Numbered from the stretch's first letter, positions 1 to 8,635 are shown. The stretch: DNA of 64,000 nucleotides from JBBIPA01 sp963775935 (GCA_963775935.1 CAVZKR010000004.1:186001-250000); one strand, 5' to 3'. Numbers and translations are program-made. The notes: generated by a model not told the origin, from the letters alone.

Positions 1-905
1 GGTTTAATCAGGAGCGTCCTTATTAGATTTGCTATTTCGTCATTGACTCTCCCATTGTTATTGCTATCAGCACTTTTCGGAATAGCGTTCGCTATTATAG
101 AAGTAACATATGCGCTAGCCATAGAGCTACCAGTCAACACTCCATATTTATTATCAGGGAGTGTCGATAGTATTAAAACCCCTGGGGCATAGGCATCAAC
201 GAAATCCCCATCGTTGGATTCACTCCACATTTTGCCATCGATAGTTGTGGCGGCGACCGCAATGACTTCGCTATAGGCGGCAGGATAGGTAGTGGCTTTA
301 GTATGATTCCCTGCTGCTGCTACCAGTACTACGCCATGGCTCCAGGCATATTGTATTGCTTCTTCAAGCGGCTGGTATTTTGACGCTACTGCCAGACTCA
401 TATTAATTATCTTAGCTCCTCTATCAGTAGACCAGATGATACCTTTGGCGATATTGGATGCCCAGACCGTACCGTTATCTTCAGCAATTTTAACATTGAG
501 CAATTTCGCGCCGGGTGCAGCTCCTGCAATCCCAATTCCATTGTTCGCACTTGCAGCGATAATACCAGCGATATGTGTGCCATGACCATTGATATCTGTT
601 TCAGTCTTACTGCTGCTGAAGTTAATACTTTCAGCAACCTTGCCAGCGAGGTCTTCATGATTCACATCAATGCCGGTGTCCAAAACAGCAATGAGAATTC
701 CATCGTTTTCAGGAGCAAATGGGAGTAAAGGTATTTGCTTGAGAGCCCATTGGTTATCAATATAAGGGTCATCGAAAGGAGATGCAGAGGCTAAACTGGC
801 AACAGGCTCATCAACCGTATCACCAGCCATCGTAATTTTGGGTACAGCTAGTGCCGCACTGGCTACCAGTACTATTGCTGTTAGCGCAATTACGATACCC
901 TTCAT
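1..905 (-). CDS. S8 subtilisin-like serine protease, 3' end outside window
   Basis: Secreted subtilase. The ATG is at 903-905 and about 301 codons lie in the window, with the C-terminus cut by the window edge. Residues 1-20 form a signal peptide (Met-Lys then a hydrophobic run ending ASAALA). The catalytic triad is visible: Asp76 in VLDTGID, His108 in GHGTHIAG and Ser261 in GSSMASAY. The usual GTSMA is GSSMA here, a tolerated change. The oxyanion Asn is in AAAGNH near residue 200. There is little room for a propeptide. The last visible residues (near 280-290, DSNNNGRVND) resemble a dockerin-like or calcium-binding stretch. It is transcribed divergently from tkt, and family membership is certain from the triad. 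Confidence 0.93.
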   Translation of the reverse strand, partial: MKGIVIALTAIVLVASAALAVPKITMAGDTVDEPVASLASASPFDDPYIDNQWALKQIPLLPFAPENDGILIAVLDTGIDVNHEDLAGKVAESINFSSSKTETDINGHGTHIAGIIAASANNGIGIAGAAPGAKLLNVKIAEDNGTVWASNIAKGIIWSTDRGAKIINMSLAVASKYQPLEEAIQYAWSHGVVLVAAAGNHTKATTYPAAYSEVIAVAATTIDGKMWSESNDGDFVDAYAPGVLILSTLPDNKYGVLTGSSMASAYVTSIIANAIPKSADSNNNGRVNDEIANLIRTLLIK

Positions 906-1213
906 AGCAGACCAAGTCTATGCTGCGAAGGTTTGTACTCCATCCACGGAAGGTACTGTTATATACTGGTAATTTAGTCCCTGGGAATAAAGCCCTGGTA
1001 CTTTGGTAGGATGAGGTCAGGTTAATTAAAATGACGTTTAATGAGTCGCTATACTGTTACCCGTTAAGACAGCCAGTCAATCGATTTAGTAAAACGTCTG
1101 GAAAATAGGACGAAAATAGCCAGCTTACTAAGTTAGTTTCGGCTTAATTTTATTGGTTTTAGGACATCAAACCACTTCAACCTCGGTACTAAGCGTGGTA
1201 AGATATATACATC
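906..1213. other. intergenic region between divergent protease and tkt
   Basis: About 308 bases with no supportable gene. It must hold the divergent promoters of the protease and transketolase genes. An AT-rich stretch (AAGATATATAC) lies just before the tkt start and may be part of a -10 region, but no convincing -35 partner was seen. Confidence 0.5.
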
Positions 1214-3223
1214 ATGCCAAAAGATACTGCATCACTTGACGAACTCTGTATTAACACCCTCCGTTTTCTGGCAGTTGACGCTGTTGAGAAGGCGAAGTCG
1301 GGGCATCCCGGTGCGCCGATGGGCGCAGCTACCATGGCGTATGTGCTCTGGGACAGGTTCCTGAAGCATAATCCCCGTCAGCCTCAATGGCAGGACCGTG
1401 ACCGATTTGTCCTCTCAGCAGGTCATGCTTCGGCCATGCTCTATGCCCTGCTACATCTCACTGGCTATGACCTGTCGCTCGATGACATCAAGCAGTTTCG
1501 CCAGTGGGGCAGTAAGACACCAGGACACCCTGAGCACGGGCTTACACCGGGCGTAGAAGCGACTACAGGGCCGCTGGGGCAGGGCTTTGCTAATGGGGTG
1601 GGCATGGCAATGGCAGAGCGCTGGCTGGCGCAGCATTATAATCGCCCCGGCTACGAAATTATCAACCACTATACCTATGCCATCGTCTCCGATGGCGACC
1701 TCCAGGAAGGTGTTGCCTCGGAGGCAGCTTCATTTGCCGGCACGCTGCGCCTGGGCAAGATGATTTACCTCTACGACGATAATAATGTTTCTATCGAAGG
1801 AGATACTGATATCACCTTTACCGAGGATGTAGGGCAACGCTTTCAGGCGTATGGCTGGCACGTGGTCGGACCCATCGATGGCATGAATGTAGAGGCAGTA
1901 GACCAGGCTATCCGTGCAGCGCAGGCAGAGACCACAACCCCCAGCCTCATTATCTGCCGCACTATTATCGGCTACGGCAGCCCCAATAAAGCAGGCACCG
2001 CTGCTGCTCACGGCGAACCTCTGGGCGAAGAGGAGACCCGTTTAGCCAAAGAGCGTCTGGGCTGGACCTATCAAGAGCCATTCACTGTTCCACCGGAAGC
2101 GCTGGCGCATTTCCGTAAGGCTGTGGAACGGGGTCGCGCGCAACAGGAACAATGGGAAAGCCTCATAAAGGCGTACCGCCAGGCGTATCCGCAGGAAGCA
2201 CAGCAGCTTGAACAGGACCTTGAAGGGAAACTGCCGCAGGGCTGGGATGCTGAGCTGGGCGGTTTATTTAAGAGCGGTGATAAGCCTGTTGCCACCCGCG
2301 AAGCTTCGGGCAGAGTGCTGAATTCTATCGCCAGTAAAGTGCATTCCCTTGCTGGCGGCTCGGCCGACCTGGCTCCCTCCACCAAGACTACCCTTAAGGG
2401 ACAAGGCGATTATGATTGCAAGGACTATTGCGGCCGCAACATCCACTTCGGTGTGCGGGAGCACGCTATGGGGTCTATCTGTAATGGCCTGGCTCTCCAC
2501 CAGGGTATTATCCCCTATGCGGGAACGTTCCTGGTGTTCGCCGACTATATGCGCCCGTCAATACGTCTGGCAGCGTTGACAGGGCTCAGAGTAGTGTATG
2601 TTTTCAGTCACGACTCAATTGCCCTCGGTGAAGATGGTCCAACGCATCAACCCATCGAGCAAGTGCTCAGCCTGCGGGCGATACCCAACCTGGTGACCAT
2701 CCGGCCTGCCGATGCCACGGAGACGGCAGAAGCCTGGAAGGTAGCTCTGGAACGATGTCACGGTCCCACGGCATTAATACTCAGCCGTCAGAACCTGCCG
2801 GTGCTGGACAGAACAGTCCTGTCCCCAGCTAGTGGTGTGCAGCGCGGCGGCTATATACTGTGGGAAGTTGGTAAATCACCGGAGCTTATCCTGATCGGCA
2901 CCGGCTCCGAAGTGCATATCGCCCTGGAGGCAGGAAAGCTCCTTGAGCAGAAAGGTATCAAGGCTCGAGTGGTCTCTCTGCCTTCATGGGCATTATTTGA
3001 CGCACAGCCAGTCGAGTATCGGAACAGCGTTCTGCCACCTGATATCCAGGCACGTGTCTCTATCGAGGCTGGTGTGACATTAGGTTGGGAAAGGTACGTG
3101 GGGTCGAAAGGGGTGGCAATCGGGGTGCCTCATTTCGGAACATCGGCACCGGGTGGAGTGATTTATCAAAAGTGGGGACTAACTCCACAAAACGTGGTCG
3201 ACACGGCACTGCGCTTACTATAA
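1214..3223 (+). CDS. tkt: transketolase
   Basis: Thiamine-diphosphate enzyme of the non-oxidative pentose phosphate pathway, moving two-carbon units between sugar phosphates in the cytoplasm. The 669 residues match the family length. Visible motifs: substrate-binding His31 in GHPGAPMG, the TPP/metal motif around residues 159-191 (SDGDLQEG then DDNN), the pyrimidine domain with the catalytic Glu in GVREHAMG near residue 417, and the C-terminal domain with IGTGSEV. It is complete and in frame. It is followed 74 bases downstream by the LOG-like gene on the same strand, possibly in one transcript. Confidence 0.96.
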   Translation: MPKDTASLDELCINTLRFLAVDAVEKAKSGHPGAPMGAATMAYVLWDRFLKHNPRQPQWQDRDRFVLSAGHASAMLYALLHLTGYDLSLDDIKQFRQWGSKTPGHPEHGLTPGVEATTGPLGQGFANGVGMAMAERWLAQHYNRPGYEIINHYTYAIVSDGDLQEGVASEAASFAGTLRLGKMIYLYDDNNVSIEGDTDITFTEDVGQRFQAYGWHVVGPIDGMNVEAVDQAIRAAQAETTTPSLIICRTIIGYGSPNKAGTAAAHGEPLGEEETRLAKERLGWTYQEPFTVPPEALAHFRKAVERGRAQQEQWESLIKAYRQAYPQEAQQLEQDLEGKLPQGWDAELGGLFKSGDKPVATREASGRVLNSIASKVHSLAGGSADLAPSTKTTLKGQGDYDCKDYCGRNIHFGVREHAMGSICNGLALHQGIIPYAGTFLVFADYMRPSIRLAALTGLRVVYVFSHDSIALGEDGPTHQPIEQVLSLRAIPNLVTIRPADATETAEAWKVALERCHGPTALILSRQNLPVLDRTVLSPASGVQRGGYILWEVGKSPELILIGTGSEVHIALEAGKLLEQKGIKARVVSLPSWALFDAQPVEYRNSVLPPDIQARVSIEAGVTLGWERYVGSKGVAIGVPHFGTSAPGGVIYQKWGLTPQNVVDTALRLL

Positions 3224-3297
3224 CGCTGCCGAACTCGCTCAATAGCAACTGGGAATACACGGCGGGGCATGAGCTTTGCCCGGAGAGGAGCACTGCG

Positions 3298-3930
3298 GTG
3301 GCTAGAGGTAAACGGCAATCCGAATTGCTTTTTCCAAAGATGACGGTAGGATTGATGGGATCGGCGGGGGGAGAGATGGTAGAGGGAATACGTCAGAAGG
3401 TACGCTGCCTGGGTGGGTGCATCGCCAGGCGTGGCTATGTGCTCATAACCGGCGCCTGTCCCGGTTTGCCACACGAGGCAGTGAAAGGCGCTAAAGAAGC
3501 CAAGGGGACAGTGGTGGGAATCTCGCCCGCCCTCAACTTCGAAGAGCATGTAAAAAAATACCAATGCCCTACCCGCTACTATGATGCTATCATCTATACA
3601 GGAAGCGGTCTTATGGGACGTGAGATCGAGAACATACGAACGTGTGATGTGGTTATCTTCGCCGGGGGACGCTCCGGTACGCTGGGCGAATTCGCCATCG
3701 CCTACGATGAAGGCAAAATAATAGGCGTATTAGAAGGCAGCGGTGGCATCACCGAGCGTATAAAAGAAATCGTGGGCATGGTGCAGAAAGAGACAGGCGC
3801 CAGAATATGTTACGATAATGACCCGGAGCGTCTTCTTGACCAATTGGAACGCATCTACCAGGAATGTATTTTACCTCAAAACGTAAGGATTATGCGCGGG
3901 CACGACCCCGATGGAGTGGTTGAGCTCTAG
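3298..3930 (+). CDS. SLOG/LOG-family (TIGR00725-like) nucleotide-binding protein
   Basis: Rossmann-like protein of the SLOG superfamily that includes LOG cytokinin-activating phosphoribohydrolases and proteins once called lysine decarboxylases. The GTG at 3298 is chosen because GGAG sits 7 bases upstream. The open frame extends further upstream but only as overlap with tkt. About 210 residues. Visible are an N-terminal nucleotide-binding loop (VGLMGSAGGEM), the ITGACPGLPHEAV strand-loop, and GGRSGTLGEFAIAYDEGK, a variant of the PGGxGTxxE signature. The substrate is not known. The plain Pro-Gly-Gly of LOG enzymes is altered, so phosphoribohydrolase activity is uncertain. Confidence 0.75.
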   Translation: MARGKRQSELLFPKMTVGLMGSAGGEMVEGIRQKVRCLGGCIARRGYVLITGACPGLPHEAVKGAKEAKGTVVGISPALNFEEHVKKYQCPTRYYDAIIYTGSGLMGREIENIRTCDVVIFAGGRSGTLGEFAIAYDEGKIIGVLEGSGGITERIKEIVGMVQKETGARICYDNDPERLLDQLERIYQECILPQNVRIMRGHDPDGVVEL

Positions 3931-3975
3931 CAATCGCCAAGTGAGCGTGTCCCGAAGCAGCTTTGCCTGCAGGTG

Positions 3976-4263
3976 TTAGCCCCTTACTTCGAAGGTAACA
4001 TGCTCTCCGGTGAAATCAGCCCACTTCACCTCCACCTTATCCACCAGCGATTCGGGCGGACCTCCTTCGAGTTGTCTGACTAATTCTTCCAGCTTTGTCT
4101 TCTCGCCCTCAGCTACCACTTCCACGGAATGTGTCTGTGGCGGAAGATTGCGTACATAGCCTCTCAAACCGAGCGATTTTGCTACCCTGGAGGTAAACGC
4201 TCGATAGAAAACACCCTGGACCTGACCTGAAACCAACGCTGTCATATGAGCTAATTCAGCCAT
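3976..4263 (-). CDS. acyP: acylphosphatase
   Basis: Small enzyme hydrolysing acyl phosphates, 95 residues as usual for the family. The catalytic Arg is in GQVQGVFYRAF and the catalytic Asn in GYVRNLP. The phosphate-binding loop precedes the Arg. The start may be Met1 or Met7 (MTALVSG); neither has a clear ribosome-binding site. It is convergent with the LOG-like gene. Confidence 0.92.
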   Translation of the reverse strand: MAELAHMTALVSGQVQGVFYRAFTSRVAKSLGLRGYVRNLPPQTHSVEVVAEGEKTKLEELVRQLEGGPPESLVDKVEVKWADFTGEHVTFEVRG

Positions 4264-4399
4264 CGCTGTTGTAACCTCGTTTCTCTCGTTTTTTTACTGG
4301 TACCATACCCCGACGGTTAGGTAACAAAGCCCTGGCGTTTCTATCCGTTGAGATACCATGCCGCTTTAATGAAGCTCCAGGTAGCTTGCCGAGACTGGC

Positions 4400-4546
4400 T
4401 TACTCTTCCTCGACCTCCTGCGGCTTTTTGCCTTTCTTGATTACCTCGACCTCTACAGGCTGCTCGAAGCTGATAGAAACTGACTTTTTCTTAGCGTCCT
4501 TCTTGGGTTTTTTGGCTTCCCTCTGTTTAAAATCTCTTTTACCCAT
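4400..4546 (-). CDS. small lysine-rich conserved protein (GKRD type)
   Basis: A 48-residue highly basic protein beginning Met-Gly-Lys-Arg-Asp and containing KKPKKDAKKK, with an acidic tail (QEVEEE). The internal ATG at 4546 is preferred over the longer open frame because AGGGGG lies 5 bases upstream of it. I recall short GKRD/KKPKK proteins in Dehalococcoidia genomes, but the function is unknown. The charge pattern suggests nucleic-acid or ribosome association, which is inference only. Confidence 0.6.
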   Translation of the reverse strand: MGKRDFKQREAKKPKKDAKKKSVSISFEQPVEVEVIKKGKKPQEVEEE

Positions 4547-4672
4547 GATAGACCCCCTGCTAATATACTGGTAAGTATTCCCTTCTTGAAGTTTAACAAA
4601 AGCCCCTTTTCCTGTAAAGGTTCTGTGTTTGCCAAATACCTTGATAACAAATGCCAATGTCCGTCTTTTACT

Positions 4673-4775
4673 CTGTTATTGCGAGCGTAGCGAAGCAATC
4701 GCCCTATTCTAGGAAGACAGTGAGATTGCTTCGTCACTTCGTTCCTCGCAATGACAGAGGAGCTCGCAATAACAG
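4673..4775. repeat. REP-like palindromic repeat, inverted pair
   Basis: Left arm 4673-4702 reads CTGTTATTGCGAGCGTAGCG followed by AAGCAATCGC. An inverted copy lies at 4722-4757, ending CTCGCAATGACAG, and a third partial copy (CTCGCAATAACAG) at 4763-4775. A related single copy is at 59022-59052. The two arms could form a large stem-loop. This ATTGCGAGCGAAGCGAAGCAATC family is a common dispersed intergenic repeat in bacteria. Confidence 0.85.
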
Positions 4776-4890
4776 TGAAAGTAAGGGTGTACCTGAAGGT
4801 CCGCCCCTACATCATTGAGCACAATACCGCTATTGCGATAAGTTCTGTTTTCCCTATACAATAACTCTTATTATCCGGATTGGAGTAGTC

Positions 4891-5343
4891 ATGAAAGCAT
4901 TAGTGCAGCGAGTAAGCAGGGCATCGGTGACGGTTGATAAAGAGGTGGTTGGCAGCATAGGTCGTGGTCTGGTTGTCCTTGTCGGTATTGCCAGCGAAGA
5001 TACTGAGAAAGATGTTCACTACCTGGTAGACAAAATAGCCCAGCTCCGCATCTTTCCCGATGAAGCCGGCAAATTCAATATCTCAGCGCTGGAAAGCGGC
5101 GGCGAGATGCTGCTCATCAGCCAGTTCACCCTTTTGGCTGATACCCGCAAGGGACGGCGCCCCAGCTTTATCGCAGCGGCTCCGCCTCAGCAGGCAGAAT
5201 CCCTGTTCAACCTTTTTGTAGAGCGCATGCGCAGCACTGGATTGAAAACAGAAACTGGATGTTTTCAAGCGCATATGCAGGTAGAAATCCACAACGACGG
5301 CCCAGTGACCATCATGCTCGACAGCAAAGAAAAGCTGGATTAA
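4891..5343 (+). CDS. dtd: D-aminoacyl-tRNA deacylase
   Basis: Removes D-amino acids, and misattached glycine, from tRNA. The 150 residues are the normal length. Visible are the N-terminal MKALVQRVSRASVTV strand, the SQFTLLAD motif near residues 76-83 that lines the active site, the basic KGRRPSF segment, and the cross-subunit Gly-Pro element in NDGPVTIMLD near the C-terminus. It stands alone on the plus strand. Confidence 0.96.
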   Translation: MKALVQRVSRASVTVDKEVVGSIGRGLVVLVGIASEDTEKDVHYLVDKIAQLRIFPDEAGKFNISALESGGEMLLISQFTLLADTRKGRRPSFIAAAPPQQAESLFNLFVERMRSTGLKTETGCFQAHMQVEIHNDGPVTIMLDSKEKLD

Positions 5344-5472
5344 CAGACTGGGTAACCACATGGCAAGATAAAAAATGCCACTAGTGTAGTGAACGAATAC
5401 AACGGATGGCAGGTCAAGTGGCATTATGTTAAAATGATATCGCAAAATAAGAGGTATTGTTAGGAGGTGCAA

Positions 5473-5973
5473 ATGGCTATCATTGATGTTCTTAAGAATT
5501 CTGACCTTTTTAAAGGATTGGATGACTCCCGCTTAAAGAAAGTTGCTCAATTGTGCCGTAGTCGGGCATTTCAGCGAGGTGAAGTAGTGTTCAATGAAGG
5601 AGAAGATGCTGCAGAGTTGTTCCTTCTGAGCGAAGGCAGAATAGTATTGGAGATGGACGTGAGTGCTCCTGGTCAACAACCGCTACCAACGGGGATGGAA
5701 ATAGTCAATGGTGGTGAGGTTTTTGGTTGGTCAGCTGTGGTTGAGCCACATGTGTATAAATTGACAGCACGCTGCATGGCCATTTGTAACACTCTGGCAA
5801 TAAAAGGCGACATGTTGAAAAAAATGATGACAGAGGATACAGGTCTTGGTTATCATGTCATGAAAAAACTTTCGGAGATCATTGCACTTCGTCTCAGTTA
5901 CACTCGGCTGCGTCTCACCAGTGGAGTCGGCATTCCTTTATCAGAGCGTGAGTTAGGGAGGCATAATAAATAG
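5473..5973 (+). CDS. cyclic-nucleotide-binding domain protein
   Basis: A 166-residue protein that is essentially one CRP-type cNMP-binding beta-barrel (DVLKNSDLFKGLDDSRLKK at the N-terminus, then FNEGEDAAELFLLSEGRI) plus the start of the C-helix. No DNA-binding domain follows, so it is a sensor module rather than a CRP transcription factor. The ATG at 5473 is chosen because AGGAGG lies 5 bases upstream; a GTG six bases earlier overlaps that site. The canonical RxS phosphate-binding pair is not obvious. It may act in trans on a partner. Confidence 0.8.
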   Translation: MAIIDVLKNSDLFKGLDDSRLKKVAQLCRSRAFQRGEVVFNEGEDAAELFLLSEGRIVLEMDVSAPGQQPLPTGMEIVNGGEVFGWSAVVEPHVYKLTARCMAICNTLAIKGDMLKKMMTEDTGLGYHVMKKLSEIIALRLSYTRLRLTSGVGIPLSERELGRHNK

Positions 5974-6010
5974 CTTTCCGATCCACTCAGTAGTATCTTT
6001 CAATTTTCAT

Positions 6011-6045
6011 AGCAGTCATTTTAGGGTAAATGGCTGCTATTTCTT
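6011..6045 (+). terminator. rho-independent-like terminator
   Basis: An 11-base stem (AGCAGTCATTT at 6011-6021 against AAATGGCTGCT at 6028-6038, one G-T pair) with a 6-base loop, followed by a T-rich run (ATTTCTTTATT). It lies just downstream of the cyclic-nucleotide-binding gene. Confidence 0.65.
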
Positions 6046-6065
6046 TATTCTAGCCATACTTTGAA

Positions 6066-6080
6066 TATTGGTGACCAATA
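6066..6080. promoter_or_regulatory. 7-1-7 Fur-family operator
   Basis: A perfect inverted repeat, TATTGGT-G-ACCAATA, 57 bases before the start of the Fur-family gene. The 7-1-7 architecture is that of Fur/PerR/Zur boxes, so autoregulation is likely. Confidence 0.7.
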
Positions 6081-6136
6081 CAAAATAAATCATTTTATAG
6101 ACAGCTTTCCTCCAGACATGCTATCATTTCCCTCAT

Positions 6137-6547
6137 ATGAGTTGTCATGAGGCGCTTCAGAAAAAGGGCTACCGGCTGACGCCACAGCGGCTGATGGTAA
6201 TCGATGCCCTCCACAGCGTAGATACGCACATCAGCGCCGAGGAAATCTATGCTCAGGTCAAGGCGAAATATCCCTACGCCAATATCTCCACGGTATACCG
6301 GACCCTGGAATTACTGAAAGAGCTGGGATTGGTCACTGAGATCGACCTGGGGGACGGACGTGTCCGTTACCACCCGCTGGAAAAGGGTAATCACCATCAC
6401 CTCGTCTGCAATCGTTGCGGTAAGATAATCGATTTGCCCGGCTCCGCCCTGGTGAAACTGACCGAAGCACTGGCTCGCGACTATAAGTTCAAGGCAGATG
6501 TAAAACACCTGGCAGTGTTCGGCGTCTGTGAGAATTGCCAGAAGTAA
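6137..6547 (+). CDS. Fur-family metal/peroxide-responsive regulator
   Basis: A 136-residue transcriptional regulator. The winged helix spans about residues 10-75 (GYRLTPQRLMVID, then NISTVYRTLELL as recognition helix). The regulatory metal region is YHPLEKGNHHH. The structural zinc site is complete, with Cys91/Cys94 (CNRC) and Cys131/Cys134 (CENC). Which metal or oxidant it senses (Fur, PerR or Zur) cannot be decided from sequence alone. A 7-1-7 palindrome upstream supports self-regulation. Confidence 0.92.
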   Translation: MSCHEALQKKGYRLTPQRLMVIDALHSVDTHISAEEIYAQVKAKYPYANISTVYRTLELLKELGLVTEIDLGDGRVRYHPLEKGNHHHLVCNRCGKIIDLPGSALVKLTEALARDYKFKADVKHLAVFGVCENCQK

Positions 6548-6559
6548 GTCAGGTAGCCA

Positions 6560-7408
6560 TTAGTCCAGCTTCATGTTTATATCCAGGGCTTTGGGGGAAT
6601 GGGTCAATGCTCCCACCGAAATAATATCGACGCCGGTCTCAGCAATCGCCCTCACATTATCCAGATTAACACCACCTGAAGCTTCAACAATACTGCGACC
6701 ATTGATAAGCTTCACTGTCTTTTCCATATCTTCAAGGCTCATATTATCCAGCATGATGATATCAGCTTTCGCCTCGGCAGCTTCCACTGCCTCCTCGGGG
6801 CTTTGCACCTCCACTTCTATCTTCAGCCTGGCAGGATTTTTAGAGCGAGCTTGGGCGATAATTTCTTTTATACTCAGCCTGTGTCGGCTGAGCGCTTTGA
6901 GGTGATTGTCCTTAATCAAAATAGCATCGCCCAGGTGCATACGGTGGTTCTTGCCTCCGCCCATGGTGACAGCGTACTTCTCCAGCATTCTCAAGCCGGG
7001 TATCGTTTTCCTGGTGTCAACGATTTTCGCAGGAAGACCCCTGGTCATTTCCACATAGCGAGCGGTCTCCGTAGCTATGCCACACAAGTGCTGTAAAAAA
7101 TTCAAAGCGGTACGCTCCGCTTTCAATATGCTGGCAATCTTTCCTTCTATCCTGGCTATGGCATCGCCGGGCTTGAGGTCACTGCCATCCTGAATCAGAA
7201 TGTTTACCTTTAATCCAGGGTCGACTTTCAGGAAGACCTGCTTGACTACTTCAGCGCCAGCAAGAATACCATTTGCCTTGGCTCTGATGGATGCAGAGCC
7301 CCGCTGACTGCTTTCTATCAGGGCATCGCTGGTAACATCACCCTTGCCGAGGTCTTCGTCAAGGGCTTGCTCGATGAGCTGGTCGTAGTGTTCTCTGGTC
7401 AGTTCCAT
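6560..7408 (-). CDS. nadC: nicotinate-nucleotide pyrophosphorylase (carboxylating)
   Basis: Quinolinate phosphoribosyltransferase, last step of de novo nicotinate mononucleotide synthesis. 282 residues, normal length. Visible are DVTSDALI at the N-terminus, the active-site stretch DTRKTIPGLRMLEKYAV followed by GGGKNHRMHLGD, the lysine in IKDNHL, and the phosphate-binding C-terminal GGVNLDN and SVGALTHS. No nadA/nadB neighbour is present. It is convergent with the Fur-family gene. Confidence 0.96.
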   Translation of the reverse strand: MELTREHYDQLIEQALDEDLGKGDVTSDALIESSQRGSASIRAKANGILAGAEVVKQVFLKVDPGLKVNILIQDGSDLKPGDAIARIEGKIASILKAERTALNFLQHLCGIATETARYVEMTRGLPAKIVDTRKTIPGLRMLEKYAVTMGGGKNHRMHLGDAILIKDNHLKALSRHRLSIKEIIAQARSKNPARLKIEVEVQSPEEAVEAAEAKADIIMLDNMSLEDMEKTVKLINGRSIVEASGGVNLDNVRAIAETGVDIISVGALTHSPKALDINMKLD

Positions 7409-7476
7409 TTCCCTGAGATGATTGTATCAGATGCACGGTAGTTTTCACCACTGGTACAACAAAAAAAGGACAACTC

Positions 7477-7740
7477 CTATAGCCCTTGATAAGTATCCTC
7501 TCGTCGTGGGGCTACTTTTATCACCGTCACTAAACAGGCGTCGTCATCTATGATATAGACTGCTCTGTAGCGCCCTAGCCTGAGCCGCCAAAGGTCTGTC
7601 CCTCGTAGTTTCTTGCATCCTGAAGGCCTGGGGTCATTTGCCAGACAGTCGATAGCTCGGGCAATTTCCAACTGCGCCTGTCTGGGAAGGAATAGTATCT
7701 GTTTCTGGGCGGCGCGGATAATCTCTATCCTATAGACCAA
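7477..7740 (-). CDS. RelE/ParE-family toxin
   Basis: An 87-residue protein with the RelE fold signature: an N-terminal strand (YRIEIIRAAQKQI), LPRQAQLEIARAIDCLANDPRPSGCKKL, and the C-terminal strands GTDLWRLRLGRYRAVYIIDD and VIKVAPRREDTY, which carry the Arg and Tyr residues typical of ribosome-dependent mRNA interferases. The start is a TTG that overlaps the antitoxin stop by 11 bases, with AAGGAA just upstream, so translation is coupled. The toxin frame is intact while its antitoxin is frameshifted. Confidence 0.87.
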   Translation of the reverse strand: MVYRIEIIRAAQKQILFLPRQAQLEIARAIDCLANDPRPSGCKKLRGTDLWRLRLGRYRAVYIIDDDACLVTVIKVAPRREDTYQGL

Positions 7741-7967
7741 GGTATTCCTTTTTGAAGGTCTCCCAATCCATGGTGTCCCCTTTTTCTTTAAGAGCCTTCA
7801 GCCCGTCCTTGATGTCCTCTTCCTCCTCAAGATGTTCATATATCAATTCTCGAATCACGCCAGCTACCGACTGTCCTGTGCTTGAAAGCCATGAAACGCA
7901 AGGCTTCATATTCTTCAGGACGCAAGCTTATGGTTGTTCTTTTAAAGTTGTCTTTAACACCAGCCAT
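7730..7967 (-). pseudogene. frameshifted CopG/RHH-like antitoxin of the RelE pair
   Basis: Starting at the ATG 7965-7967 the frame reads MAGVKDNFKRTTISLRPEEY EALRFMA, a ribbon-helix-helix start, then leaves frame. In the +1 frame it continues STGQSVAGVIRELIYEHLEE and ends KKEYLGL at 7730. Removing one base from the A-run at 7885-7887 (TTT on the coding strand) restores a 78-residue antitoxin. Either a sequencing error or a real loss. A ribosome-binding site (GGAGGTGAAAG) precedes the ATG. The acidic C-terminal half is typical of RelE-neutralising domains. Confidence 0.75.
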
Positions 7968-8175
7968 CTTTCACCTCCGACTAATGCAAAGGTTATCATC
8001 AAAACATCAAAATGTCAAATCATCAAATAAGCGTTCTGCGGGGGTAACAAAAAACACAACCTTCTACCGCGCTTTTCGATTCGCGTGGTAGCCCGCATTA
8101 GAAGCATTCCGAGCTTTTCTTTAAGAAGGAGAAACTGACACCAGCTTTACAGCAGCTATTGGTCTTATATTGCAC

Positions 8176-8325
8176 TTACCGATGTAATGTGCAGCTACCG
8201 AATTTATGAACAATGTTAATTAATTTATGATTTTGGATAAGCTTAGATAGCATATCAAAGGTTTTCTTTATTACTATTGAGACCCGCAAGCCTGGTTTGA
8301 TGTTGATACGCTTTATATTGCCCAT
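8176..8325 (-). pseudogene. possible truncated YwbE-like gene
   Basis: The first ~20 residues from the ATG at 8325 (MGNIKRINIKPGLRVSIVIKK) resemble the start of YwbE-family small proteins, with their DIKPG-V-IVLKK pattern. The expected DQRTGKLT continuation is missing and the remaining frame is AT-rich and unrelated. It lies 76 bases downstream of the DUF3820 gene on the same strand. This reads as a 3'-truncated remnant; a chance match is possible. Confidence 0.35.
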
Positions 8326-8401
8326 GCCGCTAATTCTACCTTTTGTCAGGTGCAAAACAAAGTTTAGTTCCAATCAAAATGGCATTGATTATCAGTTTAC
8401 T

Positions 8402-8635
8402 TCACCGCTCATATTTTCTGATTGGTTTCAGAAGATATTGCAATCCGTTAAGTTGGATTTCATAAAGAGCAGACAATAGCATGCCAATTTTTCCAGGAGG
8501 GAAACCTTTCCGGTGAAACCATACCAGATAAGGTTCAGGCAGATCACAAAGGATATAACCTTTGTATTTTCCAAAAGGCATTCTTATAGACACCAAGTCA
8601 ACCAACATTTGAGGATTAATAGGGGTGGTTAACAT
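8402..8635 (-). CDS. DUF3820 family protein
   Basis: A 77-residue protein carrying the DUF3820 core: MPFGKYKGYILCDLPEPYLV then WFHRKGFPPGKIGMLL and YEIQLNGLQYLLKPI. The family is widespread and of unknown biochemical role; one member has been linked to quorum-sensing-regulated virulence. The start is uncertain (Met1, or Met10 at 8608), and neither has a clear ribosome-binding site. Confidence 0.8.
   Translation of the reverse strand: MLTTPINPQMLVDLVSIRMPFGKYKGYILCDLPEPYLVWFHRKGFPPGKIGMLLSALYEIQLNGLQYLLKPIRKYER

Noticed and set aside
3085..3297. N-terminal extension of the LOG-like protein overlapping tkt
   Set aside because: Out-of-frame translation of the tkt end; the GTG at 3298 has a good ribosome-binding site.
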